DNA from: Elusimicrobium simillimum
Lineage (GTDB): Bacteria; Elusimicrobiota; Elusimicrobia; Elusimicrobiales; Elusimicrobiaceae
DNA: 64,000 nt
Assembly (NCBI RefSeq): GCF_049639735.1
Contig: NZ_JBEVVA010000003.1
Coordinates: forward strand, 1,736,001-1,800,000
Direction of reading: 5' to 3'
Shown here: in pieces, positions 43,236 to 52,022 of the stretch
Layout of the letters: every line of letters begins with the position of its first letter
Position numbering within the stretch: position 1 is the stretch's first letter
Notes under the pieces: model-generated
What the model saw: the letters and a program-made list of their open reading frames with translations, nothing else
Databases searched by the model: none
Told to the model about the DNA's origin: nothing
Translations under genes and position numbers: made by a program

Positions 43236-44672
43236 TTACTTTCCTCTTTTCTTTATAATTACCTGGCGCGCGCGGGCAATAGCAAGGGCGCCCTTTTCCA
43301 CATTCTCCGTAATGGTGGAACCGGCGCCGGTTTTACTATTGTCAGCGAGCGTAACAGGTGCAACTAAATTTGTGTTAGAACCTATAAAGACATTATCTCC
43401 AATTGTTGTTTTGTGCTTGTTAACACCGTCGTAGTTACAGGTTATTGTACCCGCGCCTACGTTAACCTTGGCGCCCATAACAGTGTCGCCAATATAGCTG
43501 AGGTGGTTAACCTTAGACCCTTTGCCTATAACAGACTTTTTGGTTTCGCAGTAATTACCTACTTTAGCGCCCTCTTTAAGCACGGTGCCGCTGCGCAGGT
43601 GCGCGTAGGGGCCAACCTGGGCCTTGGGGCCGATAACGGCGCTTTCTATATAAGAGCCCGCCTTTATAATAGCGCCTTCTTCTATAACAGAGTCAACTAT
43701 ATAACAGTTAGGCTCTATTACCGCGCCTGTGGCAATTGTGGTGCTGCCATAGATAAAATTGTTTGGGAATATCACCGCGTCCGCCGCTACATTCGCGTCT
43801 GTGTCTACGTCCACAGTCTCGGGCCTCATTATGGTTACGCCGGCTTCTAAAAGTTCTACCACCTTGCGGTCACGCATAATAGCCTCGGCCTCGGCCAGCT
43901 GTACCTTGCTGTTAACGCCAAGCGCCTGGGTGGAATCTTCCGTATTAAAAACTGACACCGTACCGCCGGCCGTCTTAATAATTTCTATACAATCGGTAAG
44001 GTAATATTCTTTTTTAGGCCCTTTGGGCTGCAGCTTTTTAAGCGCGGCGGTAAGCGCGGCCACGTCAAATAAATACATGCCGGAGTTAATTTCCGTAATT
44101 TCTTTTTGTCTGGTGCTGGCGCTGGTTTCTTCTACAATAAACTCAAAAATACCGTTGGCGTTACGCACTATGCGGCCGTAGCCAAAAGGATTATCCACAG
44201 TTACGCTGAGCACGGTACATTTAGAATTTTCGGCCCTAAATTGTAAATACATTTGCGCTAAAGTTTCTGTTTTTATTAAAGGCGCGTCGCCTGAAAGGAT
44301 AAGTACTGATTTATAGTTTTTAAGAAATGAAAGCGAGTCCTTTACCGCCGTGCCCGACCCGTTAAGCTCACGCTGTAAAGTAAAAACAACCTTGGTGTTA
44401 ATACCCCAGGTTGCAAGACTCTCTTTAATTAAATTTTGTGTAAGTTTAGCCTCGTGCCCGGTAAGTATGCCTATGGCCGAAGGCTTTAACTGCTGTGCTG
44501 TTTTTAATATGTGGGCCAGCATGGGTTTACCCGCTACTTTGTGTAAAGGTTTTGGCAAAGCGGAATACATCCTTGTACCCTTGCCGCCGGCAAGGATAAG
44601 AACGCATAAATCTGTGTCAGATTTTTTAGATGTTTTTACTACTTTTTTTTTGGTTGTTTTTCCGGCTACCAT
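43236..44672 (-). CDS. glmU: Bifunctional GlmU (GlcN-1-P acetyltransferase / GlcNAc-1-P uridyltransferase)
   Basis: GlmU makes UDP-GlcNAc. The 478-residue protein has the uridyltransferase loop LILAGGKGTRMYSALPKPLHKV and a left-handed beta-helix with hexapeptide repeats. The acetyltransferase block has VKNFCETKKS-like and LSYIGDTVMGAKVNVGAGTITCNYDG. A basic N-terminal extension of about 24 residues (MVAGKTTKKKVVKTSKKSD) precedes the usual start and is unusual. A Shine-Dalgarno-like GTAGG is just upstream of the ATG. Confidence 0.94.
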   Translation of the reverse strand: MVAGKTTKKKVVKTSKKSDTDLCVLILAGGKGTRMYSALPKPLHKVAGKPMLAHILKTAQQLKPSAIGILTGHEAKLTQNLIKESLATWGINTKVVFTLQRELNGSGTAVKDSLSFLKNYKSVLILSGDAPLIKTETLAQMYLQFRAENSKCTVLSVTVDNPFGYGRIVRNANGIFEFIVEETSASTRQKEITEINSGMYLFDVAALTAALKKLQPKGPKKEYYLTDCIEIIKTAGGTVSVFNTEDSTQALGVNSKVQLAEAEAIMRDRKVVELLEAGVTIMRPETVDVDTDANVAADAVIFPNNFIYGSTTIATGAVIEPNCYIVDSVIEEGAIIKAGSYIESAVIGPKAQVGPYAHLRSGTVLKEGAKVGNYCETKKSVIGKGSKVNHLSYIGDTVMGAKVNVGAGTITCNYDGVNKHKTTIGDNVFIGSNTNLVAPVTLADNSKTGAGSTITENVEKGALAIARARQVIIKKRGK

Positions 44673-44747
44673 TGTTTTACCTACTCTTGCCTAGAATTTA
44701 ACTGCAATTTGTATATACTTATTATAACAAATTAGCGGGGGTATTGC

Positions 44748-45929
44748 TTAAAATAGGTCCGCGGGGTTAAACGGGCGGTGAATATCGCAAATAAGCCCAT
44801 ATATACCGTTATTATCCGCCAAAACCTTGCTGGCGCTAAAGTAAACAAAGCCGCCAACCTCGGGCTTTTCACGGGCATAGGCAACCTGGCGGGATATTTC
44901 ATATTTATCAGCCCACTGCGGCGTACCGTGCTTATAGGCTGCCAGGCCGATATAGAGCTGCGGGGCGTTATCCAGGCAGGCAATTTCCCCCTGCCACCAG
45001 TCAAGCACTTTACCATATGGCGCCTTCTCATGCTCAAAATGCCAGTAAATCTGCGGTACTATATAGTCAACCAACCCCTCTTTAACCCAAAGCCTGCTGT
45101 CCGCGTAAATACCGCTGTAACTGCTAAAAGCCGTAGTATCCGAGCCTGCGGTGTCATCCTCTTTATTTCGCCATATACCAAACGGGCTTATGCCAAAGGG
45201 GAGGCCGGGCTTGGCGGCTTTTATTTTGGTTTTTAAATCTCTTATAAAGGTATTAATGTTTTGCCTGCGCCAGTCGTCAAGCGGCTGGCCTTTGGCGGCA
45301 TAGCGTTTAAAGCTTTTTTTATCTTTAAAAGGTATATTTTTGTCTTTCTTTTCTATTGGGTATGGGTAAAAGTAGTCGTCTATATGCACGCCGTCAATAT
45401 CGTACTTTTCAACCACTTCCATAATTACATTAATATTATGCGCTCTTGCCGCCGGGTTACCGGGGTCAAAATATTTTTTGTCACCGTATTTTATTACCCA
45501 GTCTTTATGTTGGCGGGCGGGGTGCGTTTTGGTTAGTTTTGCTTTGCCAACTCTAAACGGGTTAAACCAAGCATGTATCTTCATGTCTCTTTTGTGCGCT
45601 TCATACACGGCAAAAGCCAGCGGGTCATACCCCGGGTATTTGCCCTGCTCACCGCTAAGCCATTGTGACCACGGCTCTAAATTAGACGGCCACAATGTGT
45701 CGGCCGTTGGCCTTACCTGTAAAAATATTGTGTTAAAACCCATTTCTTTAAGGCTGTCCAGCATGGCGGCGAGTTCCGCCTTTTGTTCTTCCGCGCTAAG
45801 GCCTTGCTTGGAAGGCCAGTCTATATTTTCCACTGTGGCTATCCACACGCCGCGCAGTTCCCCACCGTAGGAAAATGGGAAAATAAAGAATAGAAACAAA
45901 AGTATAAAAAGTATTTTTTTATTTTTCAT
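44748..45929 (-). CDS. GHL10 family (DUF187) secreted glycosidase-like protein
   Basis: The 393-residue protein starts at the ATG at 45929, giving a signal peptide (MKNKKILFILLFLFFIFPFS); the longer frame is less likely. The glycosyl-hydrolase-like 10 signature ELRGVWIATVENIDWPSKQGLSAEEQKAEL and the motifs FNTIFLQVRPTADTLW and MKIHAWFNPFRVG are clear. Related proteins include FenI and DigH, which cut denuded glycan strands of peptidoglycan. It overlaps the mtaB end by 11 bp. Confidence 0.86.
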   Translation of the reverse strand: MKNKKILFILLFLFFIFPFSYGGELRGVWIATVENIDWPSKQGLSAEEQKAELAAMLDSLKEMGFNTIFLQVRPTADTLWPSNLEPWSQWLSGEQGKYPGYDPLAFAVYEAHKRDMKIHAWFNPFRVGKAKLTKTHPARQHKDWVIKYGDKKYFDPGNPAARAHNINVIMEVVEKYDIDGVHIDDYFYPYPIEKKDKNIPFKDKKSFKRYAAKGQPLDDWRRQNINTFIRDLKTKIKAAKPGLPFGISPFGIWRNKEDDTAGSDTTAFSSYSGIYADSRLWVKEGLVDYIVPQIYWHFEHEKAPYGKVLDWWQGEIACLDNAPQLYIGLAAYKHGTPQWADKYEISRQVAYAREKPEVGGFVYFSASKVLADNNGIYGLICDIHRPFNPADLF

Positions 45930-47148
45930 ATTCAGCCGTGCACTCCGCATCGTTTGATGATATTACTTTGGCGTTTACCAGGTCGCCCTGCCTGGCTGGG
46001 GTATTGAAATTTATTCTTACAAAATTGCCGGCTACGCCGGTGGTAACGCTGTTTTTGGTGCGCTCTATAAGCACCTGTACACTATTGCCTATTTGCGCTT
46101 TGGCAAAATTGGCACGCAGGCTTGCGTCAAGTTCGCGCAGTTTGTCCGCGCGTTGTTTAATTACTTCCGCACTGTGTTGCGGCAGCTGCGCTGCCGCCGT
46201 GCCGGGCCGGCTGGAATAACTAAACACATGTAACCCGCTAAGCTCTAACTCTTCTACAAATTTATAAGCGGCGGTAAAGTCTTCTTCAGTCTCGGTAGGA
46301 TAACCCGCTATAATATCGGCGTAAATACCAATGCCCGGAAACATAGCGCGAATCTGGGCAATACGTGCGGCGTACTGCTCGGTACTATAGTGGCGGTTCA
46401 TATCTTTCAAAATTTTTGTGCTGCCGCTTTGCAGCGGAATGTGAAAGTAATTACAAAATTTATCGCCGCCCTCTTTAGCAGCTTTAAGTAAAGCGTCCGT
46501 CACGGTATTAAGTTCTATTGATGAAAATCTTATTCTAAACTTGCCTTCCAGCTTAAAAATTTCCCCCGCCAGCACGGCCAGGTCAACGCCCGTAACCGGG
46601 CATTTATAGTTACCTATATTTATACCGGTAAGCACAATTTCTTTAAAGCCGGCGGCCACTAATTTTTCTATTTCAAAAAGTGTGTCTAACATAGGTTTAG
46701 AAACTTTTCTGTTTCTGGCAAAAGGCACTATGCAGTATGAGCAAAAGCAGTCGCACCCGTCCTGTATTTTTACAAAAGCGCGGCTGCGGCCCTCGGCGCC
46801 GCTGACTGTCCAGCAAACGTCCTCGGTATGAAAAACTTCTTTGCCTATGTCGTACTTATTAATAATTTCGGCGTTGGGGAAAGCGGTTTTTATTTTGCCC
46901 TCATGCGCGGCGGCGTAGCAGCCTGTTAGTATAAGGCGCGCGGCCGGGTTGCGGGAAGAGATTTGGCGGGTAAGTTTTTCCACGTCGCTGTCTGCCTTAG
47001 CTGTTACGGTGCAGGTGTTAAGCAGGCAAAGGTCAGCCTCTTCAAAATTGGCAACAAAATCTGCCCCGCCGCGTGTAAACTGCTCTCTTATAGCCTGCGA
47101 CTCTACCTGGTTAACACGGCAGCCGAATGTTTTTATAAATACTTTCAT
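45919..47148 (-). CDS. mtaB: tRNA (N6-L-threonylcarbamoyladenosine(37)-C2)-methylthiotransferase MtaB-like
   Basis: The 409-residue radical SAM methylthiotransferase has the N-terminal cluster-binding domain (KTFGCRVNQVES, LNTCTVT, LTGCYAA) and the radical SAM motif CDCFCSYC near residue 150. It ends with a TRAM-like domain (NSVQVLIE... GNFVRINF). MiaB-like proteins of this length that lack MiaB-specific features usually are MtaB, which makes ms2t6A at position 37. RimO and MiaB are less likely. Confidence 0.82.
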   Translation of the reverse strand: MKVFIKTFGCRVNQVESQAIREQFTRGGADFVANFEEADLCLLNTCTVTAKADSDVEKLTRQISSRNPAARLILTGCYAAAHEGKIKTAFPNAEIINKYDIGKEVFHTEDVCWTVSGAEGRSRAFVKIQDGCDCFCSYCIVPFARNRKVSKPMLDTLFEIEKLVAAGFKEIVLTGINIGNYKCPVTGVDLAVLAGEIFKLEGKFRIRFSSIELNTVTDALLKAAKEGGDKFCNYFHIPLQSGSTKILKDMNRHYSTEQYAARIAQIRAMFPGIGIYADIIAGYPTETEEDFTAAYKFVEELELSGLHVFSYSSRPGTAAAQLPQHSAEVIKQRADKLRELDASLRANFAKAQIGNSVQVLIERTKNSVTTGVAGNFVRINFNTPARQGDLVNAKVISSNDAECTAEYEK

Positions 47149-47164
47149 TTTTTACTTTCCATTA

Positions 47165-47215
47165 ATAAAATCTATGTGACATGCGGGCGGAGACAAGCTC
47201 CGCCCCTACCTTATA
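47165..47215. repeat. Copy of the GGGCGGAG...CTCCGCCC intergenic element
   Basis: The sequence GCGGGCGGAGACAAGCTCCG followed by CCCCTAC is an inverted copy of the core at about 29025-29051. It sits in the short gap between mtaB and rsmE. Confidence 0.6.
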
Positions 47216-47237
47216 AATAACTGAATATAAAAATCTG

Positions 47238-47936
47238 TTAATAGCTTTTTTGCAAAGTTATGGCGGCGGCCGCTATGGCGGCGGTTTCTGCACGCATTAT
47301 GTTTACGCCAAGCGTGCAAAGTTTTGCGCCTTTGCTTAACGCAAGCGCGGCCTCTTCATCAGTAAAACCGCCTACGGGGCCTATAAAAATGTTAATGCTT
47401 TTTTCTTGCCCCAGGGCGCTTAAAAGAGTGGTTGCTTCCTCGCGTTCGTACGCCATTATATTTACGCCGTCATTTTCCAGCGCGGCGGCAAATTTTACGG
47501 GGGCAAGCAAGGCGGGAATGTTGCCTGTTTCGCACTGTTTTACGGCGGCTAAAATAATGCTTTCCCAGCGGTCTTTTTTACTATCCCATTTTTTAATTAC
47601 GTCATGCTCAGTGCGGGCTGTTATTATAGGTAAAAACCTGCTTACGCCAAGCTGCGTGCCTTTGTCTAAAATCTCTTCCACTTCACCACGCCCGACGGGG
47701 GCAAAGCAAAGCGTAAGGTTGTAGTACGGCAGTTTAACGGGCAGTTCGCGCTCAATAGTGCCGCTGACAAGGCTTTTGCTGACATTTTTTATTACGGCGG
47801 CAAACTTTTTGCCGTTGCCGTCAAATATTTTTATACTGTCGCCCGCTTGCGCGCGCATGGCGGCGGCCAGGTGTTTGGCTTCGTCACCTGTTATAGTAAA
47901 AATGTCTGCGTTAATGTCTGCTAAATATTGCGGCAT
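47238..47936 (-). CDS. rsmE: 16S rRNA (uracil-1498-N3)-methyltransferase RsmE
   Basis: RsmE methylates U1498 of 16S rRNA. The 232-residue SPOUT enzyme has an N-terminal PUA-like domain and the C-terminal knot motifs IFIGPVGGFTDEEAALALSKG and LGVNIMRAETAAIAA. Its start shares one base with the stop of the GDYXXLXY gene, so the two are coupled. Confidence 0.93.
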   Translation of the reverse strand: MPQYLADINADIFTITGDEAKHLAAAMRAQAGDSIKIFDGNGKKFAAVIKNVSKSLVSGTIERELPVKLPYYNLTLCFAPVGRGEVEEILDKGTQLGVSRFLPIITARTEHDVIKKWDSKKDRWESIILAAVKQCETGNIPALLAPVKFAAALENDGVNIMAYEREEATTLLSALGQEKSINIFIGPVGGFTDEEAALALSKGAKLCTLGVNIMRAETAAIAAAAITLQKSY

Positions 47937-48406
47937 TACGGGTGAATCTCCTTTAAATCTGCGCCTGCTAAATCTTTAAGCACTACGCCGCCTTTACCGT
48001 CGGCCTTTAACACGGCGTATTTGGCATTGTCATATAACTTGGCATAGCCTTCTTGGAAGAAAAATGATTCCGGCGCCAAGCGGTAGCCGTAACGTTTTTT
48101 GTAAACTTTCAGCCACACTGCGTCGCCCGTGCACTTTTCAGATATAAGGTCTTCTAAGTGCCTGCCTATGCTTTTGGAATCTAAAATAAGGCAGACATAG
48201 TCTTTTTTATTTGGGTTAACTGTGTTGGTGTTTATCCTGTAGTTTAGCGCCATATAATCGCCCTGCATAAGAGAGCGGGGGTCAACGGGGGCAAGCTCCA
48301 TATAAAAAGTTTTGCCTTTGGCCAGCACATACTGCTTTTGCGCTATCATGCCCAAAAATATAAGAATTATTACACCTGAAAAAATTAAAAAAAGTTTAGC
48401 GCGCAT
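47936..48406 (-). CDS. GDYXXLXY-domain protein
   Basis: This 156-residue protein has one N-terminal membrane segment and the signature LAPVDPRSLMQGDYMALNYRI (GDYxxLxY). It commonly lies next to DUF4401 and DUF2157 membrane proteins, as here, where the three genes overlap by 11 bp. The function of this triad is not known. A membrane process is likely. Confidence 0.85.
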   Translation of the reverse strand: MRAKLFLIFSGVIILIFLGMIAQKQYVLAKGKTFYMELAPVDPRSLMQGDYMALNYRINTNTVNPNKKDYVCLILDSKSIGRHLEDLISEKCTGDAVWLKVYKKRYGYRLAPESFFFQEGYAKLYDNAKYAVLKADGKGGVVLKDLAGADLKEIHP

Positions 48407-49436
48407 AGTTAAACCTCTTTATTAAATAATACGCCGCCAGTACAACCGCGCCGCTGGCCATAAGCAGTACTGACTTTGCCAGCAAAGTTGTGTCTAAATT
48501 ATAATACAGGTAAATTATACCGCCCGTAAGCACTGCGTAAGATAAGATTTTTATTTTAATATCTCTAAAATACTGGCCTATAAGCAGGTAAATAACACCG
48601 TAAATTATAGGTAAATTAAACGGCAGCATAACGGCAAAAAGCGCAAATGGCGCGGCAATGTAATACTTATTTAATTTGCCCTGCTGGTACGCCAGCGCCG
48701 TTATAAAAACAGATAAGAATACCGCCAGGCAGCCCTTATACATATTAAACATAACTACCATGTAAGGCACGCCGTGAATACTTTTTGTAGTAACCATGCC
48801 TGTGATAGTTGGTATTATCATGCCCGCGCACAAGGCCCAGGCAATAGGATAAAGAACATTTTTTCTGACGGCAAAGATAATAGCGCTTAGCACAAAAGAA
48901 ATAAAAATAATATCGGTATTATAAATGCCAAAATAATTTTTGAACACAAACATCTGCAAGTAAAAACCTATCACAAAAGCCAGTACGGATATAAACCTGT
49001 CAGCAGTGTTTCTAAACAACATATACGGCACTGCAGCCATTACAAAAAGTAAAACAACCCAGTCCCATTCACGCGCCGTTCTTATTGCGCCCGCAAAAAT
49101 GCATACACGCGAAAAAAGCATGGCAACCAGCAAAACCTGCTCGGCAAAAAACCTGAAAGTAACGCCAAACTTAGGCGTGACAAAATTATATAAAACTATA
49201 CTGCCAAGCATTAAAACAATGCCGACTGTAAGCGCTATCGTTTGTATTTCACCATAAGCCAGCATTCTTACAGCAGCCGAAAGAGCGGCAAAAAAGAACC
49301 CGGCCGATACTACCGCGCCAAAGCCCAGCAGCACCTTTATTATAACGGGCAAGTCCGCGGTTTTTTGTTCTAAAAACTTTTTAACTTTTTCATGCTTTTG
49401 GGCGGGGATAAGGGCTAACAAATTATCAAGCGTCAT
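48396..49436 (-). CDS. DUF4401 multi-pass membrane protein
   Basis: The 346-residue protein has about ten hydrophobic segments (for example AVVSAGFFFAALSAAV, VVLLFVMAAVPYML) with few charged loops, matching DUF4401. It overlaps both neighbours by 11 bp. The biochemical role is unknown. Confidence 0.78.
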   Translation of the reverse strand: MTLDNLLALIPAQKHEKVKKFLEQKTADLPVIIKVLLGFGAVVSAGFFFAALSAAVRMLAYGEIQTIALTVGIVLMLGSIVLYNFVTPKFGVTFRFFAEQVLLVAMLFSRVCIFAGAIRTAREWDWVVLLFVMAAVPYMLFRNTADRFISVLAFVIGFYLQMFVFKNYFGIYNTDIIFISFVLSAIIFAVRKNVLYPIAWALCAGMIIPTITGMVTTKSIHGVPYMVVMFNMYKGCLAVFLSVFITALAYQQGKLNKYYIAAPFALFAVMLPFNLPIIYGVIYLLIGQYFRDIKIKILSYAVLTGGIIYLYYNLDTTLLAKSVLLMASGAVVLAAYYLIKRFNYAR

Positions 49437-50325
49437 GTTTTACCCCCTTAAAGCGTTTGTGCGCCCATAGCAGAAAATATCCCAACCCGCCGGAAAGCAG
49501 TAACGCAAAAACAGCGTTAGCAACCCACATTGTTTGAAGTATATGCACATTGGCCTGGGCAAATATAAACACGCCAAACGCCAGCGCGTTAACACCCACA
49601 AAATATAAGTTTTTATTTTTAAAATAATAAACGCCCATTGCCAAAACCCACAGTAAAAATGTGCTGATGTGCATAATGTTGCCGCAGTGCGGCATAGCAA
49701 AGCATGTAAGGAAAATTGTTATATATGTGCCCAGCAAATAGTAAAAATATTTTTCTTGTTTAAAAACATCAAAAGGCAGACAAGCAACAATAAAAAGCGG
49801 AATATTTACCGCGCACAAAGCGTAAAACGGCGCATAGGCCGCGTTCAAAAACACCACCGTATTAAGCAAAACTATAAACAACACCCAAATTGCGCTTTTG
49901 TGCGCGACAAAAGCAAGCGGCAACATTAACGCCGCCCACGCCAAAAACAACTGCCACGCGTTTGCCCCCGTCTGGTAAACCTGGCCGAACACAGCCAAAA
50001 ACGCGCCAATCAAAAAGCATGTTAAAAATGAAAGCACCGTGCCAGCCATACCGTCCAAACCCTTTTTATATGCCGCCCCTGCCGCCGCGCCAAACAGCAA
50101 AATACACGCCCCAAGTTTAGACCACGCGGGTATAAGAAACCAGTTATAAGCAAAAAAGAAAACTACGCCGGACAGCGCCAAAAGAGCGCCCAGCACAAGC
50201 AGGTTTTTAAGCGCCCAATCTTTCCAGTCAATCGGCGCAATTTCCCCCAGCATTTTGCAGTACGCGCTGTAGGTAATAAGGTTTTTACTCAACAGCGCGT
50301 CTAAGTTTTCTTTATTTATATTCAT
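49426..50325 (-). CDS. DUF2157 multi-pass membrane protein
   Basis: The 299-residue protein starts with a short soluble segment (NINKENLDALLSKNLI), then DWKDWALKNLLVLGALLALSGVVFFFAYNW, typical of DUF2157, with eight to ten segments. It shares one base with the dnaJ stop (TAATG overlap). Function is unknown; it is the first gene of the DUF2157-DUF4401-GDYXXLXY set. Confidence 0.78.
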   Translation of the reverse strand: MNINKENLDALLSKNLITYSAYCKMLGEIAPIDWKDWALKNLLVLGALLALSGVVFFFAYNWFLIPAWSKLGACILLFGAAAGAAYKKGLDGMAGTVLSFLTCFLIGAFLAVFGQVYQTGANAWQLFLAWAALMLPLAFVAHKSAIWVLFIVLLNTVVFLNAAYAPFYALCAVNIPLFIVACLPFDVFKQEKYFYYLLGTYITIFLTCFAMPHCGNIMHISTFLLWVLAMGVYYFKNKNLYFVGVNALAFGVFIFAQANVHILQTMWVANAVFALLLSGGLGYFLLWAHKRFKGVKHDA

Positions 50326-51440
50326 TATTTTTTAAATAATTTTTCTAAAAAGCTTTCTTTGGGCCCCGCTTCTTTATCAAGCTCTTCCAAAAGTTCTTTT
50401 TGCTTTTTACTTAATTTTTTGGGCACTTCTATTAAGGTAACAACTTTTAAATCACCAAAACCGCGTTTGCCTATGTGCGGCATGCCCTGGCCTTTTACCG
50501 TATAAACCGTGCCGTATTGCGTGCCTTTGGTTATGGTAAGCTCTTGCTCTTCTTTTAAAATATTGGGTACTTTTATTTTACCGCCCAAAGCGGCCGTGGT
50601 AAAAGGTAAAGGCACTTCAAGCACCAGGTCATCGCCCTCGCGGGAAAACACTTTGTGCTTTTTAACGTGCACTTCTATGTAAAGGTCCCCATAGCCGCCG
50701 CCTTTGGTGCCTATGTCGCCGCCGTTTGATACGCGCAGCGTCATGCCGGTGCGTATGCCGGCGGGCACTTTAACGGTAATAGTTTTTCTGCTTTTTTCCC
50801 TTCCGCCGCCGTGGCATTTTTTACACGGATGCTCAAGTATGGTGCCCTGGCCGCCGCAGTCCGGGCAGGCCTGGCGCATGCTGAAAAACCCTTGGCTAAA
50901 CTGCACTACGCCGCTGCCGTGGCAGGTGGAACAGGTGCGCGTTCCGGTACCTTTTTGGGCCCCGGTGCCTTCGCATTCTGCGCAGGTGTCCATCTGGTCA
51001 TATTGTACGGGGGTGTCTAAACCTGAAAAGGCTTCTTCAAGGGTAATCTCAATATCCAGCTTTAAATCGTTGCCTCTTTGCGCTCTGCTTCTGCTGCCGC
51101 CGGCGCGTTGCCCGCCAAAACTGCCGCCAAACATATCGCCAAAAACGGAGCTGAAAATATCGTTAATATCGGCAAACCCGCCACCGTGAAATCCGCCCGC
51201 GCCGGAGTTATTAAGCCCCTCGTGCCCGTAGGTATCGTAAACCTGTCTTTTGGAGTCATCAGATAATACGGAAAACGCCTCGTTCACTTCTTTAAATCTT
51301 TCTTCCGCTTCTTTATTACCGGGGTTGCGGTCCGGATGATATTTCATGGCCATGCGGCGGTAGCTGGCTTTTATTTCCACCGCTTCCGCGTTTCTGGCCA
51401 CTTCTAAAATTTTGTAATAATCTTCCTTCACTTTTGCCAT
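50325..51440 (-). CDS. dnaJ: Chaperone DnaJ (type A)
   Basis: DnaJ is the DnaK cochaperone. The 371-residue protein has the J domain (YKILEVARNAEAVEIKASYRRMAMKYHPDRNPG, with HPD), a G/F region, four zinc motifs (CAECEGTG, CSTCHGSG, CPDCGGQG, CKKCHGGG) and the C-terminal substrate domains. The start is the ATG at 51440, with an AGAGGA site. The in-frame extension upstream is not supported. dnaK and grpE are not near. Confidence 0.95.
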   Translation of the reverse strand: MAKVKEDYYKILEVARNAEAVEIKASYRRMAMKYHPDRNPGNKEAEERFKEVNEAFSVLSDDSKRQVYDTYGHEGLNNSGAGGFHGGGFADINDIFSSVFGDMFGGSFGGQRAGGSRSRAQRGNDLKLDIEITLEEAFSGLDTPVQYDQMDTCAECEGTGAQKGTGTRTCSTCHGSGVVQFSQGFFSMRQACPDCGGQGTILEHPCKKCHGGGREKSRKTITVKVPAGIRTGMTLRVSNGGDIGTKGGGYGDLYIEVHVKKHKVFSREGDDLVLEVPLPFTTAALGGKIKVPNILKEEQELTITKGTQYGTVYTVKGQGMPHIGKRGFGDLKVVTLIEVPKKLSKKQKELLEELDKEAGPKESFLEKLFKK

Positions 51441-51470
51441 TGTAATCCTCTTAAGTAAGTATAAAAACAT

Positions 51471-51520
51471 AAAAACTCCGCAGCGCCGTGCCGTAGGGGC
51501 AAAGCAATAACGGAGTTTTT
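51471..51520 (-). terminator. Hairpin terminator of the pilin-like gene
   Basis: The perfect 10-bp inverted repeat AAAAACTCCG (51471-51480) with CGGAGTTTTT (51511-51520) lies between the pilin-like gene and dnaJ. It reads as a terminator for the upstream minus-strand unit, with a 30-nt loop. Confidence 0.6.
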
Positions 51521-51524
51521 GTGT

Positions 51525-52022
51525 CTATGGTAAGTCAAATTTAAGCGCGTCTGATGTCTCTATACCGCCGATAGCGCGGCAAACTCTGGCGCCTTTATTG
51601 TTAGACGCTATGCACTTTTTGGTTTCGTCGTAATAGTTAAAGTCTAAATAATAATTTTCTAAACCGGAAGTCTGCGAATAATGATTGGTAACCCCGCCCA
51701 CATAGGTGGTTATGGAGTATTTACCAAAGTTAACAGTATCGTTAGTGTTATTCTTGTTGCTAAAAGTAGCGGACGGGAAAGAAACATCCAGAGTTTTTAG
51801 GTTTGTAGCATACGGGTAAGCCGTGCCGTTGGGCTGCTCGCCCGCAAACCTTAATTGCGCGGCGTAAAGCACCTGCATAGTGTCGTACGCTTTTTTGCCA
51901 AGCGCTATATCAACTGTGTTAATATATTTGGGCAGCGCTATAGCCGCAAGCACAGCTATAATAACCATTACTATCAGCAGTTCTACCATTGTAAAAGCTT
52001 TTTTATTATTTTTAATCTTCAT
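51525..52022 (-). CDS. Type IV pilin-like protein with an alanine cleavage site
   Basis: The 165-residue prepilin has leader MKIKNNKKA then FTMVELLIVMVIIAVLAAIALPKY. The residue before the cleavage site is Ala instead of the usual Gly, and +5 is Glu. The globular domain ends with two Cys (KKCIAS... RVCRAIGG). It overlaps the DegT gene by 11 bp, so it is the end of that operon. Alanine at -1 can be processed slowly in some systems. Confidence 0.82.
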   Translation of the reverse strand: MKIKNNKKAFTMVELLIVMVIIAVLAAIALPKYINTVDIALGKKAYDTMQVLYAAQLRFAGEQPNGTAYPYATNLKTLDVSFPSATFSNKNNTNDTVNFGKYSITTYVGGVTNHYSQTSGLENYYLDFNYYDETKKCIASNNKGARVCRAIGGIETSDALKFDLP

